Shown one piece after another: positions 57,601 through 63,458 of a stretch of DNA of 64,000 nucleotides. A model generated the notes under the pieces. That model was not told the origin of the DNA, searched no databases, and saw only the letters and a program-made list of their open reading frames with translations. The stretch is from Moraxellaceae bacterium (GTDB lineage Bacteria > Pseudomonadota > Gammaproteobacteria > Pseudomonadales > Moraxellaceae). The DNA lies in assembly GCA_004173455.1 (NCBI GenBank), contig SECL01000004.1, positions 59,382 to 123,381 on the forward strand, given 5' to 3'. Numbering within the stretch: position 1 is the stretch's first letter; every line of letters begins with the position of its first letter. Position numbers and translations under genes: made by a program.

Positions 57601-58121
57601 AAAGTAATATTACTTATACCTTGGGTACTAACCTTGAAAACCTGACCTTAACTGGCAGTAGTGTCATCAATGGCACTGGCAACACCCTGGCCAATACCCT
57701 AAAAGGAAATACTGCGGCCAATACCTTAACTGGTGGTACAGGCAATGATACCTATCTGTTTGACCGCAGCAGTAGCATTGATACCCTTGTTGAAAATGAT
57801 GCAACGTCCGGCAACAAGGATACATTAAGCTTTAGTAGTGACATTGCAGCCAATCAGCTGTGGTTTACCAAGTCAGGGAATAATCTGGAAGTCAGCGTTA
57901 TTGGCACCAGCAATAAGGCAGTGATGAAGGACTGGTACTTAGGCAACCAATACCATGTGGAGCAGTTAAAGTCGGGCAATAACCTGACCTTGCTCGATAG
58001 CCAGGTACAAAACCTGGTACAGGCCATGGCAGGCATGACGCCGCCAGCGGCTGGTCAAACCTCCCTACCGCCTGAATATCAAACGCAACTCAATGCGGTG
58101 ATCACAGCCAACTGGAAATAA
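48651..58121 (+). CDS. Giant RTX protein with embedded serralysin-like metalloprotease and Ig-like domains
   Basis: The 3156-residue protein is a type I secretion substrate. From the start: an unfamiliar 370-residue head; GGxGxDxxx nonapeptide blocks at about 372-686, 803-869, 962-1220, 1713-1784, 1860-1950, 2094-2210, 2257-2310 and 2734-3037; and a metzincin domain at about 1337-1600. The zinc site is HEIGHALGLKHP near 1457-1468, with a MSYT Met-turn near 1485. Two putative Ig/cadherin-like domains lie at about 2522-2728. A haemolysin-type C-terminal region (about 3037-3156) is the export signal. The RTX blocks fold with calcium after secretion. ATG 48651 follows AAAGAG. Expected role: secreted or surface protease-adhesin. 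Confidence 0.9.
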   Translation: MTDNQNPQLVTSSGLLKLTQVEINYLQSFLNANDRGGYYLALYNMTGVTQVLVQGEISTFSGAAGGAAYIANIRMYDGIDKYKQNLAAYIANPVNGYQGRAVTLDTFSNIIAQTDLKIIRQYAIDGINETDQPIDSTGYLNDRAMLDKAVQAWDDVGIPELFPGNLLDGLYEAAESDKQVRLDALKRFVEAIKRRVQGDSPLTNDMRNEIYNQLSSDGTMNAIMGAFGGLFMGKELSDFEGKAGYKIVELPDAKFKVAIDLNTNMVAGIFRYEFIPDNLAAVLSGVAGYWPAITAFFEGMVGGLPAAITAQFVAELIDEFGPKYKQDYLMQASSEYSLMPTKWTDVAYPLADAPTNQQETLWGMGGIIASIHDDTINGSLADDRIFGGDGSDTLSGSKGNDILYGQAGEDTLYGGDNDDILRGGADDDFLDGGTGNDQLDGGDISDKASGNDTLIGGLGDDILAGNDGNDILFGDLQLATDSDADGNDKLYGGKGDDQLFGGGGNDYLHGGEDNDLITGGKGNDRLLGAAGNDRLFGGEGNDYLHGGSGDDELQGGEGNDILIGGSGAITSSNGGDGNDLIYADKNNAYNDILVGGSGNDIIYGFNGNNLLSGGAGSDLLYGGNEIDNLDGGAGNDFIYGADGVDVLVGNEGNDFLIGGNDDDVMEGEIGADRLQGDQGLDKYLFRQDNFGTDTIVDNDGDGIIFLDNQKLTVGEYNQAGRYWESGDGQYEIRKVGGTEGRTTLIINKKGDNKNTIFIEDWKNNGDLSLSFGEEIPFTSVLPDGIVSASSGNNIIFGKVQVQGSDGNDYISSTINNDKIYGGAGNDLITTGNGDDFIDGGSENDLIFGGKGKDTIYGSAGDDMILSSAEVNWSRDALVEMAGAEDDENTNQIIKNYPFVDYYFTPEFDEQSQSYTYYLVNGGITTSVLYPSISFGMSVKGIPYQISHILTFLDETGIGVSGSDTVFGGIGNDFILGSGDADYLNGEGDNDHLYGRGGDDQLYGGDGNDAIYGGDGRDFISGGIGEDELVGGYESDVIYGGANDDTIIGDLPNLLGTDAPPFSADANRYGDDLIYGDGGNDKIWGGGGNDTLHGGNNNDELSGEEGDDYLFGEQGEDHLFGGMGNDYLFGGIDLDYLDGGAGNDYLEGGNGGDTLKGQAGNDILDGGADADMIFGGADDDILRGQGGVDRIYGEDGDDILEGGYDTDYLYGGKGSDIYIFNIGDGEDVITEEQNDIKSLNYDNYIYFNFESSQIRQVHRDQFDLLIEYGTSDQIRVKDYYKIRNSSHNTYLEGYEQFDTIEISEFRFEDGTVWNTSDIMQMSPPPETNELPPDPLEGVAYFIDALITRDSINLQGKTTITYSFPVNNASGNKPYYTEQVLAIKQALAQFAQVLNITFEESTTGPSDLKFYLDDLTDGDAGAAAGYASAQTGEVHINSLLFTTPSSFNINTEGFEVLLHEIGHALGLKHPFEAPVLPEDENNENNTLMSYTDNGTPDTILGMFDIAALQYIHGVNKNVRLENNTYTFADKYIWDGAGIDTFDASGQTVSVTIDLNQGGWSYVGEKNQSILAAGQTFIGYGTQIESAFGGTGNDRIIANTFNNVLQGGFGQDTYVFEENFGHDEIIEVDNNNILEIKETVNFGRDYYVDGKFKVSNDEIQFDLSKFASVKINGAELTQQQFKNQYEFLKITEDTTLSPEKIGAVIFNDSGIIITGNNLNNFIYGGKGVDAIYGGSGDDLLNGGLNNDILSGGTGSDILQGGDGEDILDGGLDEDILQGGNGVDIYRFDSTSGIDHIVDNDQSIIVLNGINSDSVSLSIENNDLTIDYGSQNKIIISNYQNTINKIIFNNIEWDSNTVILNIKQVVKGSSSNDILMSKNNPEYIYGLDGDDEIYGGSGDSIYGGGGNDILETSYKNNIKAFGENGNDHFNSYGATNAQLNGGDGDDYFKIGTGGYLYEGVYAEGGLGYDIYDISNEKNKITNGVTISDEDGLGKIYMNYSVIWANIQGMSGNLDNTRLDAQYDYSSGTLSYYYFGELSFQFNNIYSEADIQRIGNLDISVDGATYSGGVVFGVTEDKLLRLIKGTSTELSYTDNDDIINDIMGSNLSNRIYAKAGNDKITVGSQNYIIYADEGDDLVNAAGGIIYGGTGKDTINITNNGHGYGDEGNDVLTGHGFFYGGEGNDILIANNEGAYMDGGLGADHLVGGLGDDIFVIDEFDTFEETDPEGGYDILINYSQDIDLSNNNFEAVTLGGTGNFNVKGDEFDNELIGNDGDNLLEGRQGNDSLEGGAGNDILDGGIGADILIGGSGDDYYVVDRYDILNTNVDGTKTLLQGDQVIEDTNIIFGQIPVDGNTGNGDTIEQWDDHRFYRQDANGNWTDTGSYYHLQDNIENLILKGSAKTAFGNDLDNIIVGNNQNNYSDGLSGNDTYVYAKGGGTDTLSFNDDIEAVNTLKIEGYSTSDVSAQKQGNSVYLSFKNSNDHIWLSNHYVADTATTTNKVDQIVFDSGVIWTQTDIDALVNRAATNHAPTVNAAIPAINTSQGNTFSYTFAENVITDPDPWDSLNFKITLTTKDANGNYQTIPSWLTFDSATRTLSGTPPTGTTGNLSFFYWGTDMYGRGTGTSFTLKVNPPNRAPVVATAIADQTVTDGKAFSYVIPSGAFTDADGDVLTYSATLEDGSALPAWLTFNATTRTLSGTAPDNSAPLNIKITAKDTVNQTASDVFKLTFAVQNLTVNGTTGVDTLYGGSGNDSLTGQAGNDILYGQSGNDNLDGGTGNDTMYGGKGDDTYSVDSTTDVVNENLGEGTDLVKSSVTHTLRDNVENLTLTGTTAINGTGNALNNIIIGNSAVNTLTGGAGDDILDGGAGNDKMYGGAGNDSYFVNSASDTVTENANEGVDTIQSSVTRTIDANVENLTLTGTTAINATGNVLNNTLIGNSAINTLTGGGGDDYLDGGAGNDKLLGGAGNDTYIYGTGDTITENANEGIDSVQSNITYTLGTNLENLTLTGSSVINGTGNTLANTLKGNTAANTLTGGTGNDTYLFDRSSSIDTLVENDATSGNKDTLSFSSDIAANQLWFTKSGNNLEVSVIGTSNKAVMKDWYLGNQYHVEQLKSGNNLTLLDSQVQNLVQAMAGMTPPAAGQTSLPPEYQTQLNAVITANWK
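57030..57760 (+). repeat. Tandem repeats of about 270 bp near the 3' end of the RTX gene
   Basis: Two full units and one partial unit of about 90 codons repeat from about 57030, 57300 and 57567. Each encodes a segment of the form NEG...NLTLTG...GNALNN followed by a GGAGDD/GGAGND block. Similarity is high at protein level and also visible in DNA, making the array prone to slip or recombine. Confidence 0.75.
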
Positions 58122-58134
58122 TAAATTACTGCTG

Positions 58135-58171
58135 ACAATCAGGCCTTAACCGATGGTTAAGGCCTGATTGT
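58135..58171 (+). terminator. Perfect 17-bp hairpin between the RTX gene and hlyB
   Basis: Arms 58135-58151 and 58155-58171 are perfectly complementary around a 3-nt loop, with no T-run (TTGG follows). It lies 13 nt after the RTX stop and 27 nt before the hlyB-like start. It probably reduces read-through into the transporter genes, like the terminator between hlyA and hlyB in E. coli. Confidence 0.75.
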
Positions 58172-58198
58172 TTGGTCAGTCTATAGGTTTTACTGTAC

Positions 58199-60367
58199 AT
58201 GTCTTTTGTTGCCCAAAATCAAGAATCCCCCGATACCGTCCATACCGTACCCCGGATTGACACTGGCCTTGCTTGCCTGATCATGATGGCGCGTTTTCAC
58301 CACATGGCCGTTGAGCCAGAGCAAGTGATCCATGAAGCAGGTCTGGACAATGCCCAATTTAACAGCACCGAGTTATTGCTGGCGGCCAAGCGCTTAAATT
58401 TAAAAGCCAAGGCGGTGAGTACAACACTTGAGCGGCTGGACAAGATTCCATTACCCGCCATTGTAGAAACCATCAATCCTGATGGAGAGCCGGAGTTCTT
58501 TATTCTGGCGCGGATTGAAAATGACCAATATCTGGTACAGTCTCCGCGTATGGGACGACCACAGCTGTTAACGCCAGTACAGTTTGGCGAACTATGGCAG
58601 GGCAAACTGATCTTGGTCACCACCAAGGACAGCCTCGCACAAGCATTACGCAAGTTTGACTTGTCGTGGTTTATTCCCTCAGTGATCAAGTATCGCAAGC
58701 TACTGATTGAAGTGCTGCTAATCAGTTTTGTGCTGCAATTGTTTGCCCTGATTACACCACTGTTCTTTCAGGTGGTCATGGATAAAGTACTGGTGCATCG
58801 CGCATTGACCACCCTGGATGTGATTGCTATTGGCTTAACCGTGATCATCATCTTTGATGTGTTGCTCTCCACCTTACGCAGTTATGTGTTTGCCCATACC
58901 ACCAGCCGTATTGATGTGGAACTGGGAGCCAAGGTATTTCGCCATTTACTGGCCTTGCCACTCAATTACTTTCAGGCACGCCGGGTTGGTGACTCGGTCG
59001 CGCGTATTCGCGAGCTGGAAAATATTCGCTCATTTCTCACTGGGAATGCCTTAACCCTGATTCTGGATCTGGTGTTTTCCTTTGTGTTTATTGCCGTGAT
59101 GGCTTATTACAGTGGCTGGCTGACCTTAATTGTCATTGCCTCAATTCCCTGTTATTTGCTGTTGTCGATTATTTTTACTCCGATTCTCCGTCTACGTTTA
59201 CATGAAAAATTTGCCCGTGGTGCCGAAAACCAGGCCTTTCTGGTTGAAACGGTGAGTGGGGTGGATACCGTGAAATCACTGGCTACTGAAAACCACTGGG
59301 TGCGTAAATGGGATAACCAGCTGGCAGGCTATGTCAAATCCAGCTTTAAAACCACTACCATCAGTACCTTTGCCAATAGCGGCGTGACCCTGATTAATAA
59401 AATAGTCACCGTGGCCATTATGTACTTTGGGGCCAAAATGGTGATAGAAGGCAAACTGAGTGTTGGTCAGTTGATTGCCTTTAATATGCTGGCCGGTCAG
59501 GTGTCACAGCCGGTGATGCGGTTGGCGCAAATGTGGACGGACTTCCAACAGGTGGGAATTTCTATCCAGCGCTTGGGCGATATCCTCAATACCAAAACCG
59601 AGCTGTCCGACAGCAAGGGCAGCCTACCTAAAATTGCAGGCAGCATCACACTGGATCATTTGTTCTTCCGCTATCGTCCTGATGGCCGTGAAATCCTTAA
59701 AGACATTGACATGAGCATCCAGCCAGGCGAAGTGATCGGGATTGTCGGGCGTTCAGGCTCCGGTAAAAGTACCTTGACCAAACTGATCCAGCGCTTGTAT
59801 GTACCGGAACGTGGCCGCATTCTGATTGACGGCATGGATTTATCCATCATGGATACCAGCTCCCTGCGTCGTCAGATTGGCGTGGTGCTACAGGAAAACA
59901 TGCTGTTTAACCGCACCATCCGGGAAAACATTGCCCTGTCTGACCCCAGCGCCTCTTTAGAGCGGGTGATTGAAGTGGCCAAGCTGGCAGGCGCGCATGA
60001 ATTTATTGTGGAGTTGCCGGAAGGCTATAACACCATGGTCGGTGAGCATGGTTCGACCTTATCGGGTGGCCAGCGCCAGCGCATTGCCATAGCCCGCGCG
60101 TTAATTACCAATCCACGCATCCTGATCTTTGATGAAGCCACCAGTGCGTTGGATTATGAAAGTGAACATATCATCCAGGCCAACATGCAAACCATTTGCC
60201 AGGGCAGAACAGTGCTGATCATTGCCCATCGTTTATCGGCTGTGCGTAATGCCAACCGGATTATTGTGATGGAGCAGGGCGAGATTGTTGAAAGCGGCAC
60301 GCACCAGCAGCTGTTGCAAACACCCGGTGGCGCTTATGCCAAATTACACCAGTTACAGCACGGTTAA
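58199..60367 (+). CDS. Type I secretion ABC transporter, HlyB-like
   Basis: The 722-residue protein is close to HlyB along its length. It has an N-terminal C39-like domain (about 1-130), a membrane region (about 150-430) and an ATPase domain. Walker A GRSGSGKST lies near 516, the signature LSGGQRQR near 621 and Walker B ILIFDEATS near 640. In the C39-like domain the catalytic Cys of true bacteriocin-type peptidases is Thr (DTGLAC), so it is a substrate-binding, non-cleaving CLD. It exports the RTX protein upstream. The start overlaps nothing; ATG 58199 has only a weak ribosome site. Confidence 0.93.
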   Translation: MSFVAQNQESPDTVHTVPRIDTGLACLIMMARFHHMAVEPEQVIHEAGLDNAQFNSTELLLAAKRLNLKAKAVSTTLERLDKIPLPAIVETINPDGEPEFFILARIENDQYLVQSPRMGRPQLLTPVQFGELWQGKLILVTTKDSLAQALRKFDLSWFIPSVIKYRKLLIEVLLISFVLQLFALITPLFFQVVMDKVLVHRALTTLDVIAIGLTVIIIFDVLLSTLRSYVFAHTTSRIDVELGAKVFRHLLALPLNYFQARRVGDSVARIRELENIRSFLTGNALTLILDLVFSFVFIAVMAYYSGWLTLIVIASIPCYLLLSIIFTPILRLRLHEKFARGAENQAFLVETVSGVDTVKSLATENHWVRKWDNQLAGYVKSSFKTTTISTFANSGVTLINKIVTVAIMYFGAKMVIEGKLSVGQLIAFNMLAGQVSQPVMRLAQMWTDFQQVGISIQRLGDILNTKTELSDSKGSLPKIAGSITLDHLFFRYRPDGREILKDIDMSIQPGEVIGIVGRSGSGKSTLTKLIQRLYVPERGRILIDGMDLSIMDTSSLRRQIGVVLQENMLFNRTIRENIALSDPSASLERVIEVAKLAGAHEFIVELPEGYNTMVGEHGSTLSGGQRQRIAIARALITNPRILIFDEATSALDYESEHIIQANMQTICQGRTVLIIAHRLSAVRNANRIIVMEQGEIVESGTHQQLLQTPGGAYAKLHQLQHG

Positions 60368-60373
60368 CCCATC

Positions 60374-61777
60374 ATGAGTATTCTCAATCATTTAAAACAC
60401 TATGCGGGTGTGGCCAAACTGTCTTGGCAAAGCCGTAAACAACTGGCCAGCCGTCCGGTCACGCCAACCGAAGCTGAATTCCTGCCAGCGGCGCTTGCCT
60501 TGCAAGAACAACCGGTATCGCCAGCACCACGGATTGCCATGTGGCTGATCGTTAGCTTGTTTATCATTGCCTTGCTCTGGGCCTACTTTGGCAAGATTGA
60601 TATTACTGCCACTGCACAAGGCAAAATTATTCCCAGTGACCGCACCAAGGTGATTCAGCCATTTGAAACAGCCACGGTGAAACAAATCCTGGTCAAGGAA
60701 GGTCAGGCGGTGAAAGCCGGGCAGGTTCTGGTGGCGCTGGATTACACCGTAGCGCAGGCTGACAATACCAAGACCAGCAGTGACTTGGCATTTGCCAGAC
60801 TAAAAGCTTACCGGGCGAAATATATTCTGGCCAGGCTTGCGGGTTTGGCGTTACCTTCAGTTAAGCACCACAATATCAGTCCAGATTTATTTAATGAATC
60901 GCACAGTGCCTTGCTCAGCCAGTTGAATGAATACCAGTCCCGACTGTCTACCTTTGATGCCCAAATCTCCCGTCGTCAGGCAGAACTTAATTCCTCAACT
61001 GGACAAGTCGCCAACTTAGAGAAAATTGTGCCGATTGCCAAAACCCGTGCTGATGATTTTAAACAATTGAAAGATGAAAACTATGCCTCCCGGCATGAAT
61101 ATCTGGCCTATGAGCAGGCACGCCTGGAAAAAGAAACCGAGCTGGATCGCCAGCGTGGACAGGTCAAAGAGCTGAGTGCTGCGTTAAATGAAACCCGCAC
61201 ACAGCGCGCCCAGTTTATGGCCGAGTTTAGAAAATCCACCATGGATAACCTGAATGAAGCACAGCAGCAAATTGAAACCCTCGAGCAGGAAAGTATCAAG
61301 ACGGCCCAGCGTCAGGCCTTAACCGCTTTGAAAAGTCCGGTGGATGGCACGGTACAGCAACTGGCGATTAATACGGTGGGTGGGGTGGTAACCCCCGCAC
61401 AGGCACTGATGGTGATTGTGCCGAAAAATAATCCGCTGCAAGTTGAAGCGTTTATTCCCAACAAGGATATTGGCTTTGTCCGGGAAGACCAGACCGCTGA
61501 AATCAAGATTGAAACCTTCCCGCATTCCCGCTATGGCACCATTGATGCCAAGGTCTTGTCCATCTCCCACGATGCGATCAATGATGAAAAACTGGGACTG
61601 ATTTACTCATCCTTAATCGGCATGGAGAAAATCACCATTAATGTGGATGGCAAGCAAGTCAATTTAAGTCCCGGCATGGCGGTAACGGTTGAGATCAAGA
61701 CCGGCCAGCGCCGCTTAATTGAGTATTTCTTGAGTCCACTCATTCAAAATGCCAAGGACAGCCTGCATGAGCGTTAA
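60374..61777 (+). CDS. Type I secretion periplasmic adaptor, HlyD-like
   Basis: The 467-residue membrane-fusion protein has a short cytoplasmic N-terminus, one membrane helix (about 55-75), a lipoyl-type half near 85-125, a long coiled-coil hairpin (about 165-315) and a C-terminal beta domain ending SPLIQNAKDSLHER. It links the HlyB-like ABC transporter to an outer-membrane TolC. It begins 6 nt after the preceding stop, so the two are one transcript. No tolC gene is in the window; a chromosomal TolC elsewhere is presumably used. Confidence 0.93.
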   Translation: MSILNHLKHYAGVAKLSWQSRKQLASRPVTPTEAEFLPAALALQEQPVSPAPRIAMWLIVSLFIIALLWAYFGKIDITATAQGKIIPSDRTKVIQPFETATVKQILVKEGQAVKAGQVLVALDYTVAQADNTKTSSDLAFARLKAYRAKYILARLAGLALPSVKHHNISPDLFNESHSALLSQLNEYQSRLSTFDAQISRRQAELNSSTGQVANLEKIVPIAKTRADDFKQLKDENYASRHEYLAYEQARLEKETELDRQRGQVKELSAALNETRTQRAQFMAEFRKSTMDNLNEAQQQIETLEQESIKTAQRQALTALKSPVDGTVQQLAINTVGGVVTPAQALMVIVPKNNPLQVEAFIPNKDIGFVREDQTAEIKIETFPHSRYGTIDAKVLSISHDAINDEKLGLIYSSLIGMEKITINVDGKQVNLSPGMAVTVEIKTGQRRLIEYFLSPLIQNAKDSLHER

Positions 61778-61862
61778 TCTGTTATGGTTTAAAAGCTGAG
61801 GCAAAAATGCTTTAAACTGAAAAATTATTCAATTTAATCAAACAAGTGTAATTTACCTTTCC

Positions 61863-61889
61863 CCAGGCGCCCAACGCCTGGTTTTTTTT
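61863..61889 (+). terminator. Rho-independent terminator of the secretion operon
   Basis: CCAGGCG (61863-61869) and CGCCTGG (61875-61881) form a perfect 7-bp stem with a 5-nt loop, followed by eight T. It closes the RTX-hlyB-hlyD unit. Confidence 0.9.
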
Positions 61890-61966
61890 ATGCCGCTTCT
61901 AAAGCAGAAAGTTATATTAGAAAACTCCTCAATACCTGCTACTCATCCAGTATTAAAAAAATCTAA

Positions 61967-62281
61967 CTAAATCAGAGCCAACCGTGCATACAGGGCAGTA
62001 CAGCTATCGATGGCAAATTGAAAAAGCTAAAAGGCACGTTTAGCAACGCCGCTAGTGCAAAGCGCGCAGCGGACGCAGAACTGGCAAAAATCCAGCGCCA
62101 AAAAGCGACTTTTAGTTTTACTACCGCGTCTGGTATTCCGGCCATCAGCACTGAGTCACCCGTCAAGCTGCTTGGTTTTAAAAAGCAGGTGGACGGGCTG
62201 AAGTGGATTGTGGCCAAAGCAGTACATAGTTATTCAACCAGCGGCTTGACCACAGCGCTAGAGCTGGAAGCTAGTGTTTAA
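61967..62281 (+). pseudogene. P2-type phage late-control protein D, C-terminal remnant
   Basis: An open frame without a proper start encodes the end of a gpD/late-control D-type tail protein: GKLKKLKGTFSNAASAKRAADAELAKIQRQ, then ATFSFTTASGIP and a C-terminus GLTTALELEAS. This is a recognisable P2/Mu-type gene D tail. The N-terminal two-thirds and all other phage genes are missing. It is followed by a hairpin (62290-62311). Confidence 0.65.
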
Positions 62282-62285
62282 AGTG

Positions 62286-62311
62286 CAAAAAAGCCAGCAG
62301 TTGCTGGCTTT
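62286..62311. terminator. Hairpin after the phage D remnant, terminator on the minus strand
   Basis: AAAGCCAGCA (62290-62299) and TGCTGGCTTT (62302-62311) form a perfect 10-bp stem. The minus strand has a six-T tail (62286-62291 complement), the plus strand only three T. It lies about 260 nt downstream of brnA and could end the brnTA transcript. Confidence 0.7.
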
Positions 62312-62569
62312 AATGGTTGGCCGCCAGTTGCGAATCTGGCTTGTGGTTCTTTCATGACACTTTTCGGATTTCATCTGTAGAACGTTTCAAAGTGTTGCTT
62401 CGTTCCACTGTCATTTGGCACTTCTAAACATTTGTGTTGTACTCAACTCACCGACACTTTCCGGTTTGAACTCACTGTGCCGCTTACACCAAAGCGTAAC
62501 CTCAGCTACGTTCCGTATCGCCTACGGTCATGACCAACATGATTAGTATAGCAGTCAGGCAAAGTAAAG

Positions 62570-62842
62570 TTAATGAGCAGCCAGCCACTCTTTAAGTGCG
62601 CTATTCATCCGGGTTTGCCAACCCTTGCCAGTTGCCTTAAAGGCAGCCAATACATCCGCATCAAAACGGACTGTCGTGGAGACCTTTGGATTTTCCGATA
62701 CAGGACGGCCACCTTTATTCTGCAATTTCGCTTGTAGTGATAAAGGTAAATTAGTAACACGCACTGCAGATGCAAAAATTTCATCTGTCCATTCAGGGTT
62801 TTCATCATCAATCAATTCAGGATTGGGACGAGTGTTTTTCAT
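62570..62842 (-). CDS. brnA: BrnA-family antitoxin (DUF4415)
   Basis: The 90-residue protein ends in the ribbon-helix-helix RFDADVLAAFKATGKGWQTRMN typical of BrnA. ATG 62842 lies inside the end of the toxin gene, 7 nt after GAGAGGTGAG, so translation is coupled. BrnA neutralises BrnT and, as a complex, represses the brnTA promoter. Confidence 0.88.
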   Translation of the reverse strand: MKNTRPNPELIDDENPEWTDEIFASAVRVTNLPLSLQAKLQNKGGRPVSENPKVSTTVRFDADVLAAFKATGKGWQTRMNSALKEWLAAH

Positions 62843-63098
62843 ATTTTCTCACCTCTCTAGGATTGGCTTTGCGCAAGCTGATGATACGGATACCATCCAC
62901 CGTTTCTGTAAATACCAAAGCATGAAGCTGACCATTTAAAAAACCCAAAGATGACCAACGCACTTCTGAATAGATCTTGCGTACATCCTGCCAAATCCAA
63001 GCGGTATCAAAATCAAAATTTATCGCTTGATCAAACGAAAGTCCACGCTCCTCAATATTGCGCTGATTTTTTGCAGGATCATAAGAAATGTTCAGCAT
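62817..63098 (-). CDS. brnT: BrnT-family ribonuclease toxin
   Basis: The likely start is ATG 63098 (MLNISYDPAKN...); ATG 63110 is only about 9 nt from the predicted transcription start and so less likely. The roughly 93-residue product has the BrnT pattern SYDPAKNQRNIEERGLSF, then FVTETVDGIRIISLRKA and REVRKYEK. It is a type II toxin RNase, controlled by BrnA. The toxin precedes and overlaps the antitoxin gene by 26 nt. Confidence 0.85.
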   Translation of the reverse strand: MLNISYDPAKNQRNIEERGLSFDQAINFDFDTAWIWQDVRKIYSEVRWSSLGFLNGQLHALVFTETVDGIRIISLRKANPREVRKYEKHSSQS

Positions 63099-63125
63099 AA
63101 CAACCAACATCTTTAAGTTGTAATT

Positions 63126-63154
63126 ATTGTAGTAACAAAAACCTATTTTGTCAA
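63126..63154 (-). promoter_or_regulatory. Consensus sigma-70 promoter of brnTA
   Basis: On the minus strand TTGACA (63149-63154 complement) and TACAAT (63126-63131 complement) are separated by exactly 17 nt. The predicted transcript starts near 63119, giving about 20 nt of leader before ATG 63098. Confidence 0.8.
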
Positions 63155-63241
63155 AGTGTGATTCATTTGCTATCCAGTGCATATAGAGCGAAGCTGTGAC
63201 TATATTAAGCATTAAGCAATTTTATAAAACGGTGGCAAATC

Positions 63242-63458
63242 ATGGCTAAAGTGCAAAATTTTGAAGTAAGCAGAGCAGGCTATGCAGTACAAAATACGAC
63301 ACACGGCCGGGTTTGCCTAAGCCTGATTTTTAAGTTTAAGAATAAAGAGGTGGGTGTATTTTTTTAGGCTGGGAACTTTACCTGCAGATACTGAATTTTG
63401 GTTTATGACCAAACGGGCCGCCAGTTGGTTAGAGGGTGTCAATCAGGGTGATGTATAA
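63242..63458 (+). pseudogene. Small frameshifted ORF with a seven-T run
   Basis: An ATG at 63242 opens 41 codons to TAG 63365, right after a run of seven T (63359-63365). If one T is skipped the frame continues for about 30 more codons (RLGTLPADTEFWF...GVNQGDV) to TAA 63456. The combined 71-residue protein looks coherent, so the gene is either frameshifted by a one-base insertion or expressed by slippage. No family is recognised. Confidence 0.45.

Noticed and set aside
62312..62569. Possible Ogr/Delta-type phage gene after the D remnant
   Set aside because: Short stretches look vaguely phage-like in translation, but stops break every frame and no zinc-finger cysteines align.
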